64,000 bases of DNA from Hymenobacter glacieicola. Lineage in GTDB: Bacteria; Bacteroidota; Bacteroidia; Cytophagales; Hymenobacteraceae. Under the pieces are notes generated by a model, which saw only the letters and a list, made by a program, of their open reading frames with translations, was not told where the DNA came from and made no database searches. The stretch is taken from assembly GCF_014640315.1 (NCBI RefSeq), contig NZ_BMGS01000001.1, positions 645,648 to 709,647 on the forward strand, read 5' to 3'. The position numbers and the translations under genes were made by a program. This document shows, piece after piece, positions 1-8,550 of this stretch. The number at the start of each line of letters is the position of its first letter. Position 1 is the first letter of the stretch.

Positions 1-352
1 GAATAGATTATTCTCAAATTGGGTCAGCTTTACGCCTCCCATTGGCCCTTATGTATTCGTCCCGTCTCATAATAGGGCAGTCGGGTAATTCGCTTACCCT
101 TCCACACCGCAGTTAATCCGCCGTTCAGCGGCCACTTTACTGTCTCCGTCTCTACTTAGCTCAGACTTTATTCCTGTCCTTTCGCCGGCCGCGGTATCAT
201 CCGCAAGGCCTAGGGGTAGCTAAGTACAGTCGGACTATGAACATTGCCGTTCAGACTCTGGTTTTCTGGGGCTTGCCTGGCAGCCAGCTCTGCCAGATCC
301 GGGAGGTCAAAAGCAGCCAGCCCCTAGAAAGCGTTTCTCGAACTATATATTC

Positions 353-414
353 CGAGCAGTGCCCGGAATCTGAGTTACGCATAAGAAGCTACCCCAGATT
401 CCGGGCACTGCTCG
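353..414. repeat. Intergenic inverted repeat, copy A
   Basis: Two perfect 20-base arms (353-372 and 395-414) flank a 22-base loop. The loop contains TTACGCATAAGAAG, almost identical to the loop of the repeat at 29581-29660 (TTACGCACAAGAAG). The arms begin after TATTCCGAGC, close to CATTCCGAGC in that other copy. It is therefore read as a diverged member of the same dispersed REP/MITE-like family. It could also act as a transcription terminator. Confidence 0.75.
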
Positions 415-514
415 AAGGGATACGTACCGGTTTTCGGTTTTCAAATGGTACCTGGGAGATTAAGCCGGAAAATAGTTAGCCGTAGCTGTAGGAAGTTACG
501 ATAAACCTACCTTG

Positions 515-536
515 CTTTGTAGCGCAAAGTTCTTTA
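515..536 (+). promoter_or_regulatory. Candidate operator, copy 1 (CTTTG-N5-CAAAGTNCTTTA)
   Basis: CTTTG (515-519) and CAAAG (525-529) form an inverted repeat with a 5-base spacer, followed by T, one base and CTTTA (532-536). The same arrangement with identical spacing lies at 1557-1578 before the DUF4153/4173-type gene. Both sit directly in front of an ATG. The likely reader is the winged-helix protein encoded at 1240-1536, which is an inference from linkage. Confidence 0.6.
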
Positions 537-540
537 GAAT

Positions 541-1182
541 ATGTCGAAGCCTGCTACAGACCCGCTGGTTCAACTCACCGAGATTCGCGCCATCATGGAG
601 CGTTCCTCGCGCTTCATCTCGCTTAGTGGCCTTTCCGGGGTAGGGGCCGGGGTAGTGGCACTGATCGGGGCGGCCGTGGGGCATTGGTATTTGCAGCAGC
701 GCTACCCCAACGCGGGCTACCTGCGGCTGCTGCAGAGCACCCCCGAAGAGCGGCAATTGGTGCTGCCCTACCTGCTGCTGCTGGCCGTGAGCATTATTGG
801 GGTGGCGCTGGGCGTGGCTACGTTTTTCACGGCCCGTCGCGCCCACCGGGCCGGGCAGCCGCTCTGGAGCGCCCTGGGTCGGCGCTTGGCCCTGAGCCTG
901 CTGATTCCGCTGGTAGCGGGCGGCTTGTTTTGCCTGGCGCTGTTTCTGGAGGGCGCCGTTGGGTTGGTGGTACCCGGGTTGCTGCTGTTCTACGGCCTGG
1001 CCCTGCTCAACGCCAGCAAATACACCCTCGACGAAATCCGGTGGCTCGGCCTCACCGAAATTGGGCTAGGTTTGGTGGCGGTGTTGGTCCCCGGCCTGGG
1101 GTTGGCGTTCTTTGCGCTCGGTTTCGGCCTGGGTCACATCGGCTACGGCCTGCTGATGTACAACCGCTACGAGCGAGACTAG
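541..1182 (+). CDS. Multi-pass membrane protein, unknown function
   Basis: A 213-residue protein with an N-terminal soluble segment of about 25 residues (rich in charged residues, ending near ERSSRF) followed by roughly five to six hydrophobic segments. It has no catalytic motif I recognise. It starts at ATG only four bases after the operator-like motif at 515-536. It is followed after 57 bases by a winged-helix regulator and then a DUF4153/4173-type membrane protein, so it probably belongs to one small regulated membrane locus. Its function cannot be named from sequence. It is probably located in the inner membrane, possibly as the effector or sensor partner of the regulator. Confidence 0.85.
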   Translation: MSKPATDPLVQLTEIRAIMERSSRFISLSGLSGVGAGVVALIGAAVGHWYLQQRYPNAGYLRLLQSTPEERQLVLPYLLLLAVSIIGVALGVATFFTARRAHRAGQPLWSALGRRLALSLLIPLVAGGLFCLALFLEGAVGLVVPGLLLFYGLALLNASKYTLDEIRWLGLTEIGLGLVAVLVPGLGLAFFALGFGLGHIGYGLLMYNRYERD

Positions 1183-1239
1183 TCCGCATCCGCAGTTACC
1201 GGGGCCTGGCTGCCCTAGCATTTCGCTTCTTCTGCTTCT

Positions 1240-1536
1240 GTGAAACACCTGATCCATACCCTCAATAAAGCATTCGACAACCGGGTCCGGTTGGGCGTGA
1301 TGGCCGTGCTAATGGCCAATGAGTCGGTGAGCTTCAACGAGTTGAAAGAGGCCCTGGACTTAACCGACGGCAACCTGGCCAGCCACGTAGCAGCCCTGGA
1401 AAAGGCAGGCTATGTGCAGGTTAGCAAGCAGTTTGTTGGTAAGAAGCCGAACACTACCTACTCGGCCTCCACGGAAGGCAAAAGCGCCTTTCAGGAGCAT
1501 TTGGTGGCCTTGGAAAAACTGCTGCGCGGGGCGTAG
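1240..1536 (+). CDS. Winged-helix transcriptional regulator (MarR/ArsR-like, single domain)
   Basis: A 98-residue stand-alone winged-helix DNA-binding protein. The middle carries the recognition core (LTDGNLASHVAALEKAGYV, about residues 47-65), typical of the winged-helix DNA-binding family found in Bacteroidota (PF13601 type), followed by a wing and YSASTEGKSAF. The start is GTG. There is no ligand-binding domain, so it probably senses by dimerisation or through a partner. It lies between two membrane-protein genes, and the palindrome CTTTG-N5-CAAAG precedes both flanking transcription units. This suggests it represses the locus and itself; that role is inference. Confidence 0.9.
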   Translation: MKHLIHTLNKAFDNRVRLGVMAVLMANESVSFNELKEALDLTDGNLASHVAALEKAGYVQVSKQFVGKKPNTTYSASTEGKSAFQEHLVALEKLLRGA

Positions 1537-1556
1537 TCTTTTTTTTTGTTCCTAAA

Positions 1557-1578
1557 CTTTGAAATACAAAGTACTTTA
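1557..1578 (+). promoter_or_regulatory. Candidate operator, copy 2 (CTTTG-N5-CAAAGTNCTTTA)
   Basis: CTTTG (1557-1561), a 5-base spacer, CAAAGT (1567-1572), one base, then CTTTA (1574-1578). It matches copy 1 at 515-536 in every fixed position and in spacing. It lies 11 bases before the ATG of the DUF4153/4173-type gene. The block implies that this gene can be transcribed and regulated separately from the regulator gene that ends at 1536. Confidence 0.6.
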
Positions 1579-1589
1579 AGATAAAAGCT

Positions 1590-3209
1590 ATGACGTCCTT
1601 TTCCGTTTCTGCACCCGCGGCGGCAGCCCCGGGTGTGCGCCGGGCGGCCTTACCGCTCACCAGCCTCCAGAAAGCGCTACTCCCGCTCGGGGCTGTGCTC
1701 TTTGACGTTCTGTTCTGGAACCAGGAAGTGGGGCTGAATCTGAGCTTATACACGTTGTTCGTGGTTGCCGCTACTTTGGCCGGGCTGCCGCGGCACGCCG
1801 CCGTGTGGCGCTCCGGCTACTTTTGGCTGATGCTGGGCGGCACCTTGCTGAGCGTGGGTTGCGTGTTGCTGCTCGGTTCGGGTGCTGCTAAGCTGGCCTG
1901 CGTGGCTTCTCTGGTCTTGGTGCTAGGCTACGTAAATCAGCCCCACCTGAAGCTGCTGGCTTTTGCCCTGCTCACGAGTTTGGTCAGCGCGGCGCGGGTG
2001 GTACCCGGCCTGCTACCCTACTTGCGCCTGCCTAGCGGCGGGATGGGGCGCTGGAGCCGCACCCGTTTCTACGGGCGGCTGCTGCTCATGCCGCTGGTGG
2101 TGCTGGGTGTGTTTCACTTACTGTTTAGCATGGCCAACCCACGCTACGCTGCGCTGGCTGCGGTAGCACTGGCTACGGTAGGGGAGTGGCTGGCGGCCCT
2201 GCTGCCAGCTATATCGGTGCCCCACCTGCTGTTTTTCCTGGTAGGATTAGTGCTCACGGCGGGCGCGTTGGTGCTGGTGCCGGTGCACTTTTTCCTGGAT
2301 CGGGAATCGCGCTTCGGGGAGTTTGTGCGGCGGCAGCGCGACCGGGTGGCGTCCTTTAGCGTGCGTAACCCCAACTTCCGGGCCCAAACCTTCCGCTCCC
2401 TTGATTTGCGCAAGGAATACCTGGCCGCCCTGGCCGTGTTCGGTTTAGTAAATGTCCTGCTGCTGGTTGTCAACATCATTGATATCAACTGGATCTGGCT
2501 GGGCTTCACGCCTTCCCCCGGCTTCGACCTGACGCAGTTTGTACACGAGGGTACCTACGTGCTGATCTTGAGCATTCTGGTGGCCATGGGCATTGTGCTG
2601 TGGTTTTTCCGGCGCAACCTCAACTTCTACGCCCCTGGCCTGCGGGCCCTACGCTGGGGTGCCACGGTGTGGGTGGTACAGAATGCGGTGCTGGTGGTGT
2701 CGGTGGGGCTGCGCAACTACTACTACATCACCTACACGGGCCTGGCCTACAAGCGCATTGGCGTGTACGGGTTTCTGCTGCTGACGCTGTTCGGGCTGGG
2801 CACGGTGCTGCTCAAAATCTGGCAGCGCCGCTCGGCCTACTCTTTGGTGCGGCTGAACGCGGTGGCGGCTTACGGGCTGCTCCTGCTGCTGGCCCTGGGC
2901 AACTGGGAAATCTGGATGGTGCGCTACAACCTAAGCCCGCGCTTTAAAGCCGTAGACGTAGGCTTTCTGCTGGAAATGCCCGAGCGGGTGCTGCCGGAAC
3001 TGCAGGCCCGCCAGAGCGTGCTCAGCGGCATGACCCGCATTGTTATCAGCCCGCCCGGCAGCTACAACGAAGTCAACGCTACCCCCGCCCAAGCGCAGGA
3101 AGCCATCAAGGCCCGCGTCGCGGGCTGGGTCCGCAACTACCCCGAGTACCACACGTGGCAAAGCTGGACCTACGCCGAGGCCCAGGCCTACGAGCATCTA
3201 CGACAATAA
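1590..3209 (+). CDS. DUF4153/DUF4173-type membrane protein
   Basis: A 539-residue polytopic membrane protein with about twelve hydrophobic segments, a cytosolic or periplasmic loop near residues 235-275 (rich in Arg), and a C-terminal soluble tail of about 85 residues ending in WQSWTYAEAQAYEHL. The overall pattern (FWNQEVGLNLSLYTLF near residue 36, the aromatic stretch NYYYITYTGLAYKRIGVYGF near 375) matches the DUF4153/DUF4173 family of Bacteroidota, whose function is unknown. The gene often accompanies a winged-helix regulator, as here. The N-terminus (about 25 residues, Ala/Pro-rich) is probably cytosolic. The start ATG follows the operator-like motif closely. Confidence 0.8.
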   Translation: MTSFSVSAPAAAAPGVRRAALPLTSLQKALLPLGAVLFDVLFWNQEVGLNLSLYTLFVVAATLAGLPRHAAVWRSGYFWLMLGGTLLSVGCVLLLGSGAAKLACVASLVLVLGYVNQPHLKLLAFALLTSLVSAARVVPGLLPYLRLPSGGMGRWSRTRFYGRLLLMPLVVLGVFHLLFSMANPRYAALAAVALATVGEWLAALLPAISVPHLLFFLVGLVLTAGALVLVPVHFFLDRESRFGEFVRRQRDRVASFSVRNPNFRAQTFRSLDLRKEYLAALAVFGLVNVLLLVVNIIDINWIWLGFTPSPGFDLTQFVHEGTYVLILSILVAMGIVLWFFRRNLNFYAPGLRALRWGATVWVVQNAVLVVSVGLRNYYYITYTGLAYKRIGVYGFLLLTLFGLGTVLLKIWQRRSAYSLVRLNAVAAYGLLLLLALGNWEIWMVRYNLSPRFKAVDVGFLLEMPERVLPELQARQSVLSGMTRIVISPPGSYNEVNATPAQAQEAIKARVAGWVRNYPEYHTWQSWTYAEAQAYEHLRQ

Positions 3210-3428
3210 GCTCCCAACCGTGAAGGCGGGCTTGCGCCCCCGCTGGCTTGCCCGGTAGTCAGAATAGCTATTGCTACCCGTCGGAATTACTACCCCGCTA
3301 TTGCTACCCCTAGTGCTGATCCGCTACCTCTTGATTTGCTGACTATCCGGCCGCCGGTGGGGCCGGGGCCGGTAGCCCGGTTGCGCGAGTCCGCCTTCCT
3401 TTTTTCTACTACTCTTTTCTTCTGCCTT

Positions 3429-3671
3429 ATGAGTCTTGCCCAAGTAAGCCTAACGCTGGCCGGCGTGCTGTTATGCGCCGCCTGCATCGGGGCCCTGGCC
3501 GTGCTTCTGACCTGGCGCGAGCGGGCTGCCTCCGGCCCGGAGCGCCGGCGCCGTTTGCTGACCGTTGTGCTGCCTGGCTCGGCCCTGCTGCTGGGCCTCG
3601 TGCTCTGGACCCTGCTGCACGTGATGCTGCTGTGGGCACCCGGTGCCGCGGGCGTGGTAGCGGCCCGCTAG
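3429..3671 (+). CDS. Small two-helix membrane protein
   Basis: An 80-residue protein starting at ATG 3429 (MSLAQVSLT). An earlier in-frame start at 3336 would add a Pro/Arg-rich leader with no protein-like character. Two hydrophobic helices (about residues 8-28 and 44-75) are separated by a basic loop (WRERAASGPERRRR). No homologous family is recognised. It lies downstream of the DUF4153/4173-type gene and upstream of another small membrane protein. Confidence 0.6.
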   Translation: MSLAQVSLTLAGVLLCAACIGALAVLLTWRERAASGPERRRRLLTVVLPGSALLLGLVLWTLLHVMLLWAPGAAGVVAAR

Positions 3672-3676
3672 GCTGG

Positions 3677-3811
3677 CTTAGCACGATTTAACGCTCCAGT
3701 CCGGCGGCTGCCAGCCGTCGGGCCAGGGCGGTAAGCTGAGGTTGCTGACGTCCTGCTCGGCTGGATCGTTCCGACGGTGCCTGTCAGACCGGGGCGTTAA
3801 ACCGCGCTAAG
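3677..3811. repeat. Long imperfect inverted repeat between two small genes
   Basis: The arms 3677-3703 and 3785-3811 match at 22 of 27 positions, all differences being transitions. Nested inside are CCAGCCG (3711-3717) with CGGCTGG (3757-3763), and CCGTCGG (3715-3721) with CCGACGG (3770-3776). The whole spacer can therefore fold into an extended hairpin. It does not share the TGTCATYCTGA ends of the dispersed repeat family. It may be a structured RNA leader, a terminator region or an old palindromic element. Confidence 0.5.
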
Positions 3812-3853
3812 TGCGAAAGGGCAGTCCTAGTCGTTTTCTTTTTTCCTGTTCAT

Positions 3854-4228
3854 ATGCCTTCCTCATCCTCCTCAGCTTCTTGGCTTGAGCAACTGCTGGT
3901 TTTTATCTGGTACACCGTGTTGCCGGCCGTCTCGGGGCGATTGTGGGTAGGGCTAGCCGTGTTGGTATTCAGTGCCCTCAATTTGCTCTTGTGTGAGGAA
4001 ATATGGCCGCACACTCCACAAGCGGCAGAGCTGTTCATGGCTTGCTTATGCGGCGGTCTGCTGGTGGTGCCCTGGCTGGTGGCGCGTATGGTGCAGCGGG
4101 TGACGGCGGGCGTGTCGGGCTGGTTCTGGCGGTTACTGTGGCACCTGGCTACGGTGGGTTGCTATGCGGCGGCTGGTTTGCTGTTGGTATCGGCTTTTAT
4201 CGGCTTGGTTGTGGTTGTAGTCGAGTGA
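3854..4228 (+). CDS. Small membrane protein, unknown function
   Basis: A 124-residue protein with a short Ser-rich start and four hydrophobic segments (about residues 10-28, 32-45, 58-80 and 94-123). The C-terminus is a run of Val. No motif is recognised. It is separated from the previous small membrane gene by the imperfect palindrome at 3677-3811 and from the PBP gene by 166 bases. Confidence 0.7.
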   Translation: MPSSSSSASWLEQLLVFIWYTVLPAVSGRLWVGLAVLVFSALNLLLCEEIWPHTPQAAELFMACLCGGLLVVPWLVARMVQRVTAGVSGWFWRLLWHLATVGCYAAAGLLLVSAFIGLVVVVVE

Positions 4229-4394
4229 AGCAGGTGCGGGTGCTGCCGCCGTTACGAGTCTGGGTCTGACCCAAGGTCCAGGTCGGTGCCAACCCTCGGC
4301 CGAAACGGATTTTCGCTCGTGGCCTGGGGCTAACTGGTATATTTGCGACTCCGTTGCCGGCTCGCCTGGCTTCGCCTGCCTCACTGCGCTCTGC

Positions 4395-6773
4395 ATGTCT
4401 GCTCCTCAGTCGTCGAAAACAACTTCCCCGGCCCCACCGCCCCGCCGTTGGCCTAACATCCTTTCCCGTACCCTGTGGGGGATTTTTGTGCTGGGAGCCG
4501 GTACTTTTCTGCTCTACCCCATTCTGGTGAGTATGAACTTTCTGTTCCTGTTTGGTAAGTCGCCGAGCCTGGAGGAGCTGGAAAACCCTCGCGTGGAGCA
4601 GCCCTCCGAGGTGTATACCGCCGATGGCGTACACATAGGCCGCTACTTCCGCGAAAACCGTTCCCCGGTGCCGCTCAGCAAGATGTCGCCCTGGCTGATC
4701 AAGGCCCTGGTGGCTACCGAGGACGTGCGCTACCAAGACCACTCCGGCATCGACCCCAAGGCCATTGCCCGGGCCGTGCTGGGCGCCGCTACCGGCGGCA
4801 GCGGGGGCGGGGGCTCCACCATCACCCAACAGCTGGCCAAAAACCTCTACAAAACCCGCCGCAAGGAAAATACTGGTCTGCTGGGCCACCTGCCGCTGGT
4901 GGGCACCATCATTAGCAAAACCAAGGAGTGGCTGACGGCCGTGGAGCTGGAGCGCCGCTACACCAAAGATGAAATCCTGGCCCTTTACTTCAACACCGTG
5001 GAGTACGGCTCCCAGGCCTACGGTATTAAGGTGGCCGCCAAAACCTTCTACAGCACCTCGCCCGACAGCCTGACTATCGAGCAGGCTGCTACCCTGGTGG
5101 GCATGCTCAACAATCCGACCGCGTATAACCCCAAGTTTCACCCCGCCGCTTCCCGCAAGCGCCGCGACCTGGTGCTCACGCGCATGGGCCAGGCCGGCGT
5201 ACTGACGCCGGAACAGGTGAAAACGGAGCAAGCCACGCCCATCGTGCTGCAGTACCAGGTAGAAAAGCACGTCGATGGGCCCGAAACCTACTTCCGCGGG
5301 GCCGTGAGCCAGTTTGTAAACGAGTGGTGCAAAAAGAACGGCTACGATATGTACCGCGACGGACTGCGCATCTACACCACCATTGACTCCCGGATGCAGG
5401 GCTACGCCGAGGAGGCGGTGCAGAAGAAGATGAAGACCTTGCAGCGCACCTTCGACAACTTCTGGCGCAACCGGGGCAAAGACCCCTGGGTAGACGAGGA
5501 CGGCAACGAGATTCCCAACTTCATCGAAACCCAGATGAAGCGCACCGAGCAGTACAAGGAGCTGGCCGCCCGTTACCAGGGCCGCCCCGACTTGCTCGAC
5601 TCAGCCCTGCACCGCAAGCGCCCCATGAAGGTCTTCACCTGGAAGGGCGACGGGGATACTACCCTGGTGATGTCGCCGCTGGATTCGCTGGCTTACTACA
5701 AGCACTTCCTGCACGCGGGCATGATGACCATGGACCCCTTCACCGGCCAGATCAAGGCCTGGGTGGGCGGCCTCAACTACCGCTTTTTCCAATACGACCA
5801 CGTGCGCCAAGGCAAGCGCCAGGCCGGCTCTACCTTCAAGCCCTTCGTCTACCTCACGGCCCTCGACAACGGCTACTCGCCCTGCGACCGAATCCGGGAT
5901 GAGCGGGTGACCATTAACTACGTGGAAAACGGCCAGCCCATGGAGTGGAAGCCCGACAACGTGACCCGCGAGTACACCGGCATGAACATGACCCTGCGCT
6001 ACGCCATGGCCCGCTCCGTGAACTCCGTCACGGCTCAGCTCACCGAGAAAGTAGGCTGGGAGAACGTGGCCAAGTACGCCAACAAAGTCGGTATCCGGAG
6101 CAAGCTGCTGCCGGTACCCAGCATCGGCCTGGGCTCGGGCGGCGACGTGAGCGTATACGAAATGGTGAATGCCTACAGCACCTTCGTTAACCAGGGCTTC
6201 CGGCCCGAGCCCATGCTGGTTACGCGCATTGAGGACCGCAACGGCAACGTCATCGTACAGTTCGACCCCCAGCAGAAGCGCGTGATTCCGGCCGAAACGG
6301 CCTGGCTGATGACCTATATGCTGCGCGGGGGCATGGAGGAGCCCGGCGGCACTTCCCAGGCTCTCTGGGACTACGAGCTGTGGCGCAAAAACAACCAGAT
6401 CGGGGGCAAAACCGGCACTACCAGCAACTACTCCGACGGCTGGTACATGGGCGTCACTAAGGATTTGGTAACGGGCGTGTGGGTAGGGGGCGAGGACCGG
6501 AGCATTCACTTCCTGAACTCCCAGCAGGGCGAGGGCGGCCGCACGGCCTTGCCCATCTTCGGCACCTACATGGAAAAGCTCTACCAGGACCCCGAGTTGG
6601 ACATCCGCATGGGACCCTTCCCGCAGCCCACCGTCAAAATCAGCAAGAAATACGTCTGCGTAACTGCTGAGCCGCGCCGCCGCCGCGAGGCCGAAACCGT
6701 GGACACCATCGTCGTCGACAACCTGCTGGAAAACCTGAACAACGGCACCGTCCCGATACCAGATAGTCTGTAG
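4395..6773 (+). CDS. Class A penicillin-binding protein (PBP1A-type, bifunctional)
   Basis: Peptidoglycan glycosyltransferase plus transpeptidase, 792 residues, anchored in the inner membrane by one helix (about 23-53) after a Pro-rich cytosolic start. The glycosyltransferase 51 domain shows the catalytic ATEDVRYQDHSG (Glu near 109) and GGSTITQQLAKNL (about 139-151). A Gly-rich insertion (GGSGGGG) precedes the latter. The transpeptidase domain shows the active-site Ser in AGSTFKPF (about 477-484), the SVN motif (RSVNSVTAQ) and GGKTGTTS (about 670-677). The length is usual for the family. It polymerises and cross-links peptidoglycan in the periplasm. It appears to be transcribed alone and ends at a strong bidirectional terminator. 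Confidence 0.97.
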   Translation: MSAPQSSKTTSPAPPPRRWPNILSRTLWGIFVLGAGTFLLYPILVSMNFLFLFGKSPSLEELENPRVEQPSEVYTADGVHIGRYFRENRSPVPLSKMSPWLIKALVATEDVRYQDHSGIDPKAIARAVLGAATGGSGGGGSTITQQLAKNLYKTRRKENTGLLGHLPLVGTIISKTKEWLTAVELERRYTKDEILALYFNTVEYGSQAYGIKVAAKTFYSTSPDSLTIEQAATLVGMLNNPTAYNPKFHPAASRKRRDLVLTRMGQAGVLTPEQVKTEQATPIVLQYQVEKHVDGPETYFRGAVSQFVNEWCKKNGYDMYRDGLRIYTTIDSRMQGYAEEAVQKKMKTLQRTFDNFWRNRGKDPWVDEDGNEIPNFIETQMKRTEQYKELAARYQGRPDLLDSALHRKRPMKVFTWKGDGDTTLVMSPLDSLAYYKHFLHAGMMTMDPFTGQIKAWVGGLNYRFFQYDHVRQGKRQAGSTFKPFVYLTALDNGYSPCDRIRDERVTINYVENGQPMEWKPDNVTREYTGMNMTLRYAMARSVNSVTAQLTEKVGWENVAKYANKVGIRSKLLPVPSIGLGSGGDVSVYEMVNAYSTFVNQGFRPEPMLVTRIEDRNGNVIVQFDPQQKRVIPAETAWLMTYMLRGGMEEPGGTSQALWDYELWRKNNQIGGKTGTTSNYSDGWYMGVTKDLVTGVWVGGEDRSIHFLNSQQGEGGRTALPIFGTYMEKLYQDPELDIRMGPFPQPTVKISKKYVCVTAEPRRRREAETVDTIVVDNLLENLNNGTVPIPDSL

Positions 6774-6802
6774 CTCGTATCACCTATCACCTGGCAAGCC
6801 TG

Positions 6803-6855
6803 CTAGTCATGCAAAAGGCCCCGGTTATGATAACCGGGGCCTTTTGCATGACTAG
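6803..6855. terminator. Bidirectional terminator, perfect 26-bp palindrome
   Basis: Two perfect 26-base arms meet with a single central base at 6829. The inner part is GC-rich (AAGGCCCCGGTTAT) and is flanked by AAAA and TTTT on the two sides. It lies between the convergent PBP and TIGR01777 genes and can serve both strands. Confidence 0.85.
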
Positions 6856-6867
6856 CGGAATAAGCCT

Positions 6868-7779
6868 CTACTCTTCCCCATAAAACGATTCCAGGGCGGC
6901 TCGCAGGGTAGGAAACTCAAATTTGAATCCTTGCTTCAGGGTCTTTTCGGCGCTTACCCGTTGGCTGGCCAACACAATTTCGCTCATCTCGCCCATCATC
7001 AGCTTCAGCCCAAACTCCGGCACTTTGGGTAGCACCAGGGGGCGGTGCAGCACGGCGGCCAGGGTTTCGGTGAACTCCTTGTTGGTAACGGGGTTAGGCG
7101 ACACGGCATTGTACGTGCCCTGCCACTGGGACTCCTCCATGGCCTGAATAAACAGGCGGCACAAATCGTCGAGGTGAATCCAGGACATGTACTGCTTGCC
7201 GGAGCCCAGCGGGGCACCCGCCATCAGCTTTACGGTACGAGCCAGGGGCACCAGCGCGCCGCCTTCCGGGCTGAGTACAATGCCTATCCGAAAGATGGCG
7301 GTGCGAATTCCGTCGGCGGCTACGTTATGGGCCGCTGCTTCCCACTGCTGGCACACTTCGGCCAGGAAATCATCGGGGGCCGGGGCAGTTTCTTCCGTTA
7401 CAATCTGGTCGTCCCGGTCGCCGTAAATGCCGATGGCCGACGCTGAAATAAAGGTCTGGACGTGGTGCGAGCCTTTGGCCAGCTCCCGGGCCATTAGCTG
7501 CGTGCCGGCTAGTCGGCTCGAGAGGATTTCGCGCTTGCGTTCCTGGGTCCATTTCCCATCCGAAACGCTGCTGCCGGCCAGGTTGATGATGTAATCGGCG
7601 TAGGGTACGGCCGCTTCATCAATGGTTTCAGCCAAGGGGTCCCAGCGGAAGCTGCGGTAACGGCCGCTGCCGGGAGTGCGGCTCAGCAGGGCTACTTCGT
7701 ACCCGGCATCAATCAGCATTTCGGCGAGGCGGGTGCCAATCATGCCGGTGCCCCCGGTAATCAAAACTTTGCGCGACAT
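6868..7779 (-). CDS. TIGR01777 family NAD(P)-binding epimerase/SDR (YfcH-like)
   Basis: An extended SDR protein of 303 residues. The Rossmann fold begins at once with VLITGGTGMIGTRLAEML (residues 4-21). The TIGR01777 hallmarks follow: NLAGSSVSDGKW, SASAIGIYGDR (about 111-121, Tyr in the YGD context) and RIGIVLSPEGGAL. The C-terminal DUF1731-type domain ends with VSAEKTLKQGFKFEFPTLRAAL. The start at 7779 is preferred because an upstream ATG adds only nine residues before the conserved MSRKVLITGG. It is the last gene of a minus-strand run with folE and the PTPS-like gene, 84 bases after folE. The substrate of the family is not established. Confidence 0.9.
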   Translation of the reverse strand: MSRKVLITGGTGMIGTRLAEMLIDAGYEVALLSRTPGSGRYRSFRWDPLAETIDEAAVPYADYIINLAGSSVSDGKWTQERKREILSSRLAGTQLMARELAKGSHHVQTFISASAIGIYGDRDDQIVTEETAPAPDDFLAEVCQQWEAAAHNVAADGIRTAIFRIGIVLSPEGGALVPLARTVKLMAGAPLGSGKQYMSWIHLDDLCRLFIQAMEESQWQGTYNAVSPNPVTNKEFTETLAAVLHRPLVLPKVPEFGLKLMMGEMSEIVLASQRVSAEKTLKQGFKFEFPTLRAALESFYGEE

Positions 7780-7863
7780 GGAAGAGAACAGGTAGCCCGG
7801 CACCAAGGGGGCGCCAGGACTTTAAACGGAGAGTTGGAAAGCGAAGGGAAAGCTAACAGCTTT

Positions 7864-8550
7864 TTATTTGCCAATCAGCCGCAGGAACTCTGCGCGCAAG
7901 GCTTCGTCGCGGGCGAAGGCGCCGCTGTATTCCGCCGTTAGGGTGCTGCTGCTCGTGTCATTCACGCCCCGGCTCATCACGCACAAGTGGTCGGCCTCAA
8001 TGAGTACGGCTACGTCGTCGCTGCGAAGGGTAGTCTTTAGCTCCTCCGCAATCTGGCGGGTGAGGCGCTCCTGCACCTGGGGGCGGCGGGCAAAATACTG
8101 CACTACTCGGTTGAGCTTGCTTAGGCCCACCACGTGTTCACCCGGCAGGTAGGCCACGTGGGCCTTGCCAATAATGGGAACGAAGTGGTGCTCACAGCAG
8201 GAAAACAGCGTAATGTCGCGCTCCACCAGCATATTCCGGTACTGGTAGCGGTTCTCGAACAGCTTCACATCGGGCCGATGCTTGGGGTCGAGGCCTTTAA
8301 ACCATTCCTGCACGTACATTTTGGCCACGCGCTTGGGCGTGCCGCTCAGGCTGTCATCCGTGAGGTCCAGCCCCAGAATCTGCATGATGTCGCGGAAGTG
8401 CTCGGCAATAGCGGCAATCTTTTCGTCGTCGCTGAGCTGGAAGGCGTCAGCCCGAAGGGGGGTGCGCAAATCGGCTGGCAACTCTACGTCGATGGCGGGG
8501 CGGGCTGCGGTGCCATCCGCGGGGGAGGCTGCAGCAGCGGGGTTATCCAT
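7864..8550 (-). CDS. folE: GTP cyclohydrolase I
   Basis: It converts GTP to 7,8-dihydroneopterin triphosphate, the first step of folate and biopterin synthesis, in the cytosol. The 228 residues include an Ala-rich N-terminal extension of about 35 residues. Zinc and active-site motifs are clear: FSCCEHHFVPIIGKAHVAYLP (Cys, His, His about 115-135), GLSKLNRVVQYFARRPQVQE, and CVMSRGVND near 190. It overlaps the upstream PTPS-like gene by eight bases, so the two are translationally coupled. folB lies about 29 kb away. Confidence 0.96.
   Translation of the reverse strand: MDNPAAAASPADGTAARPAIDVELPADLRTPLRADAFQLSDDEKIAAIAEHFRDIMQILGLDLTDDSLSGTPKRVAKMYVQEWFKGLDPKHRPDVKLFENRYQYRNMLVERDITLFSCCEHHFVPIIGKAHVAYLPGEHVVGLSKLNRVVQYFARRPQVQERLTRQIAEELKTTLRSDDVAVLIEADHLCVMSRGVNDTSSSTLTAEYSGAFARDEALRAEFLRLIGK

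Larger units (their letters stand above)
1..540. other. Leader region without a convincing gene
   Basis: No protein-coding gene is supported here. The only open frame (237-479) runs through a perfect inverted repeat and reads as low-quality sequence. The stretch contains the palindromic repeat at 353-414 and, just before the first gene, a candidate operator at 515-536. The first 230 bases show nothing I recognise. Confidence 0.6.

Noticed and set aside
237..479. Forward 80-residue open frame in the left spacer
   Set aside because: It runs through a perfect inverted repeat and its translation has no protein-like pattern.
4197..5270. Minus-strand frame of 357 codons opposite the PBP gene
   Set aside because: The PBP on the plus strand has all catalytic motifs; this frame is antisense.
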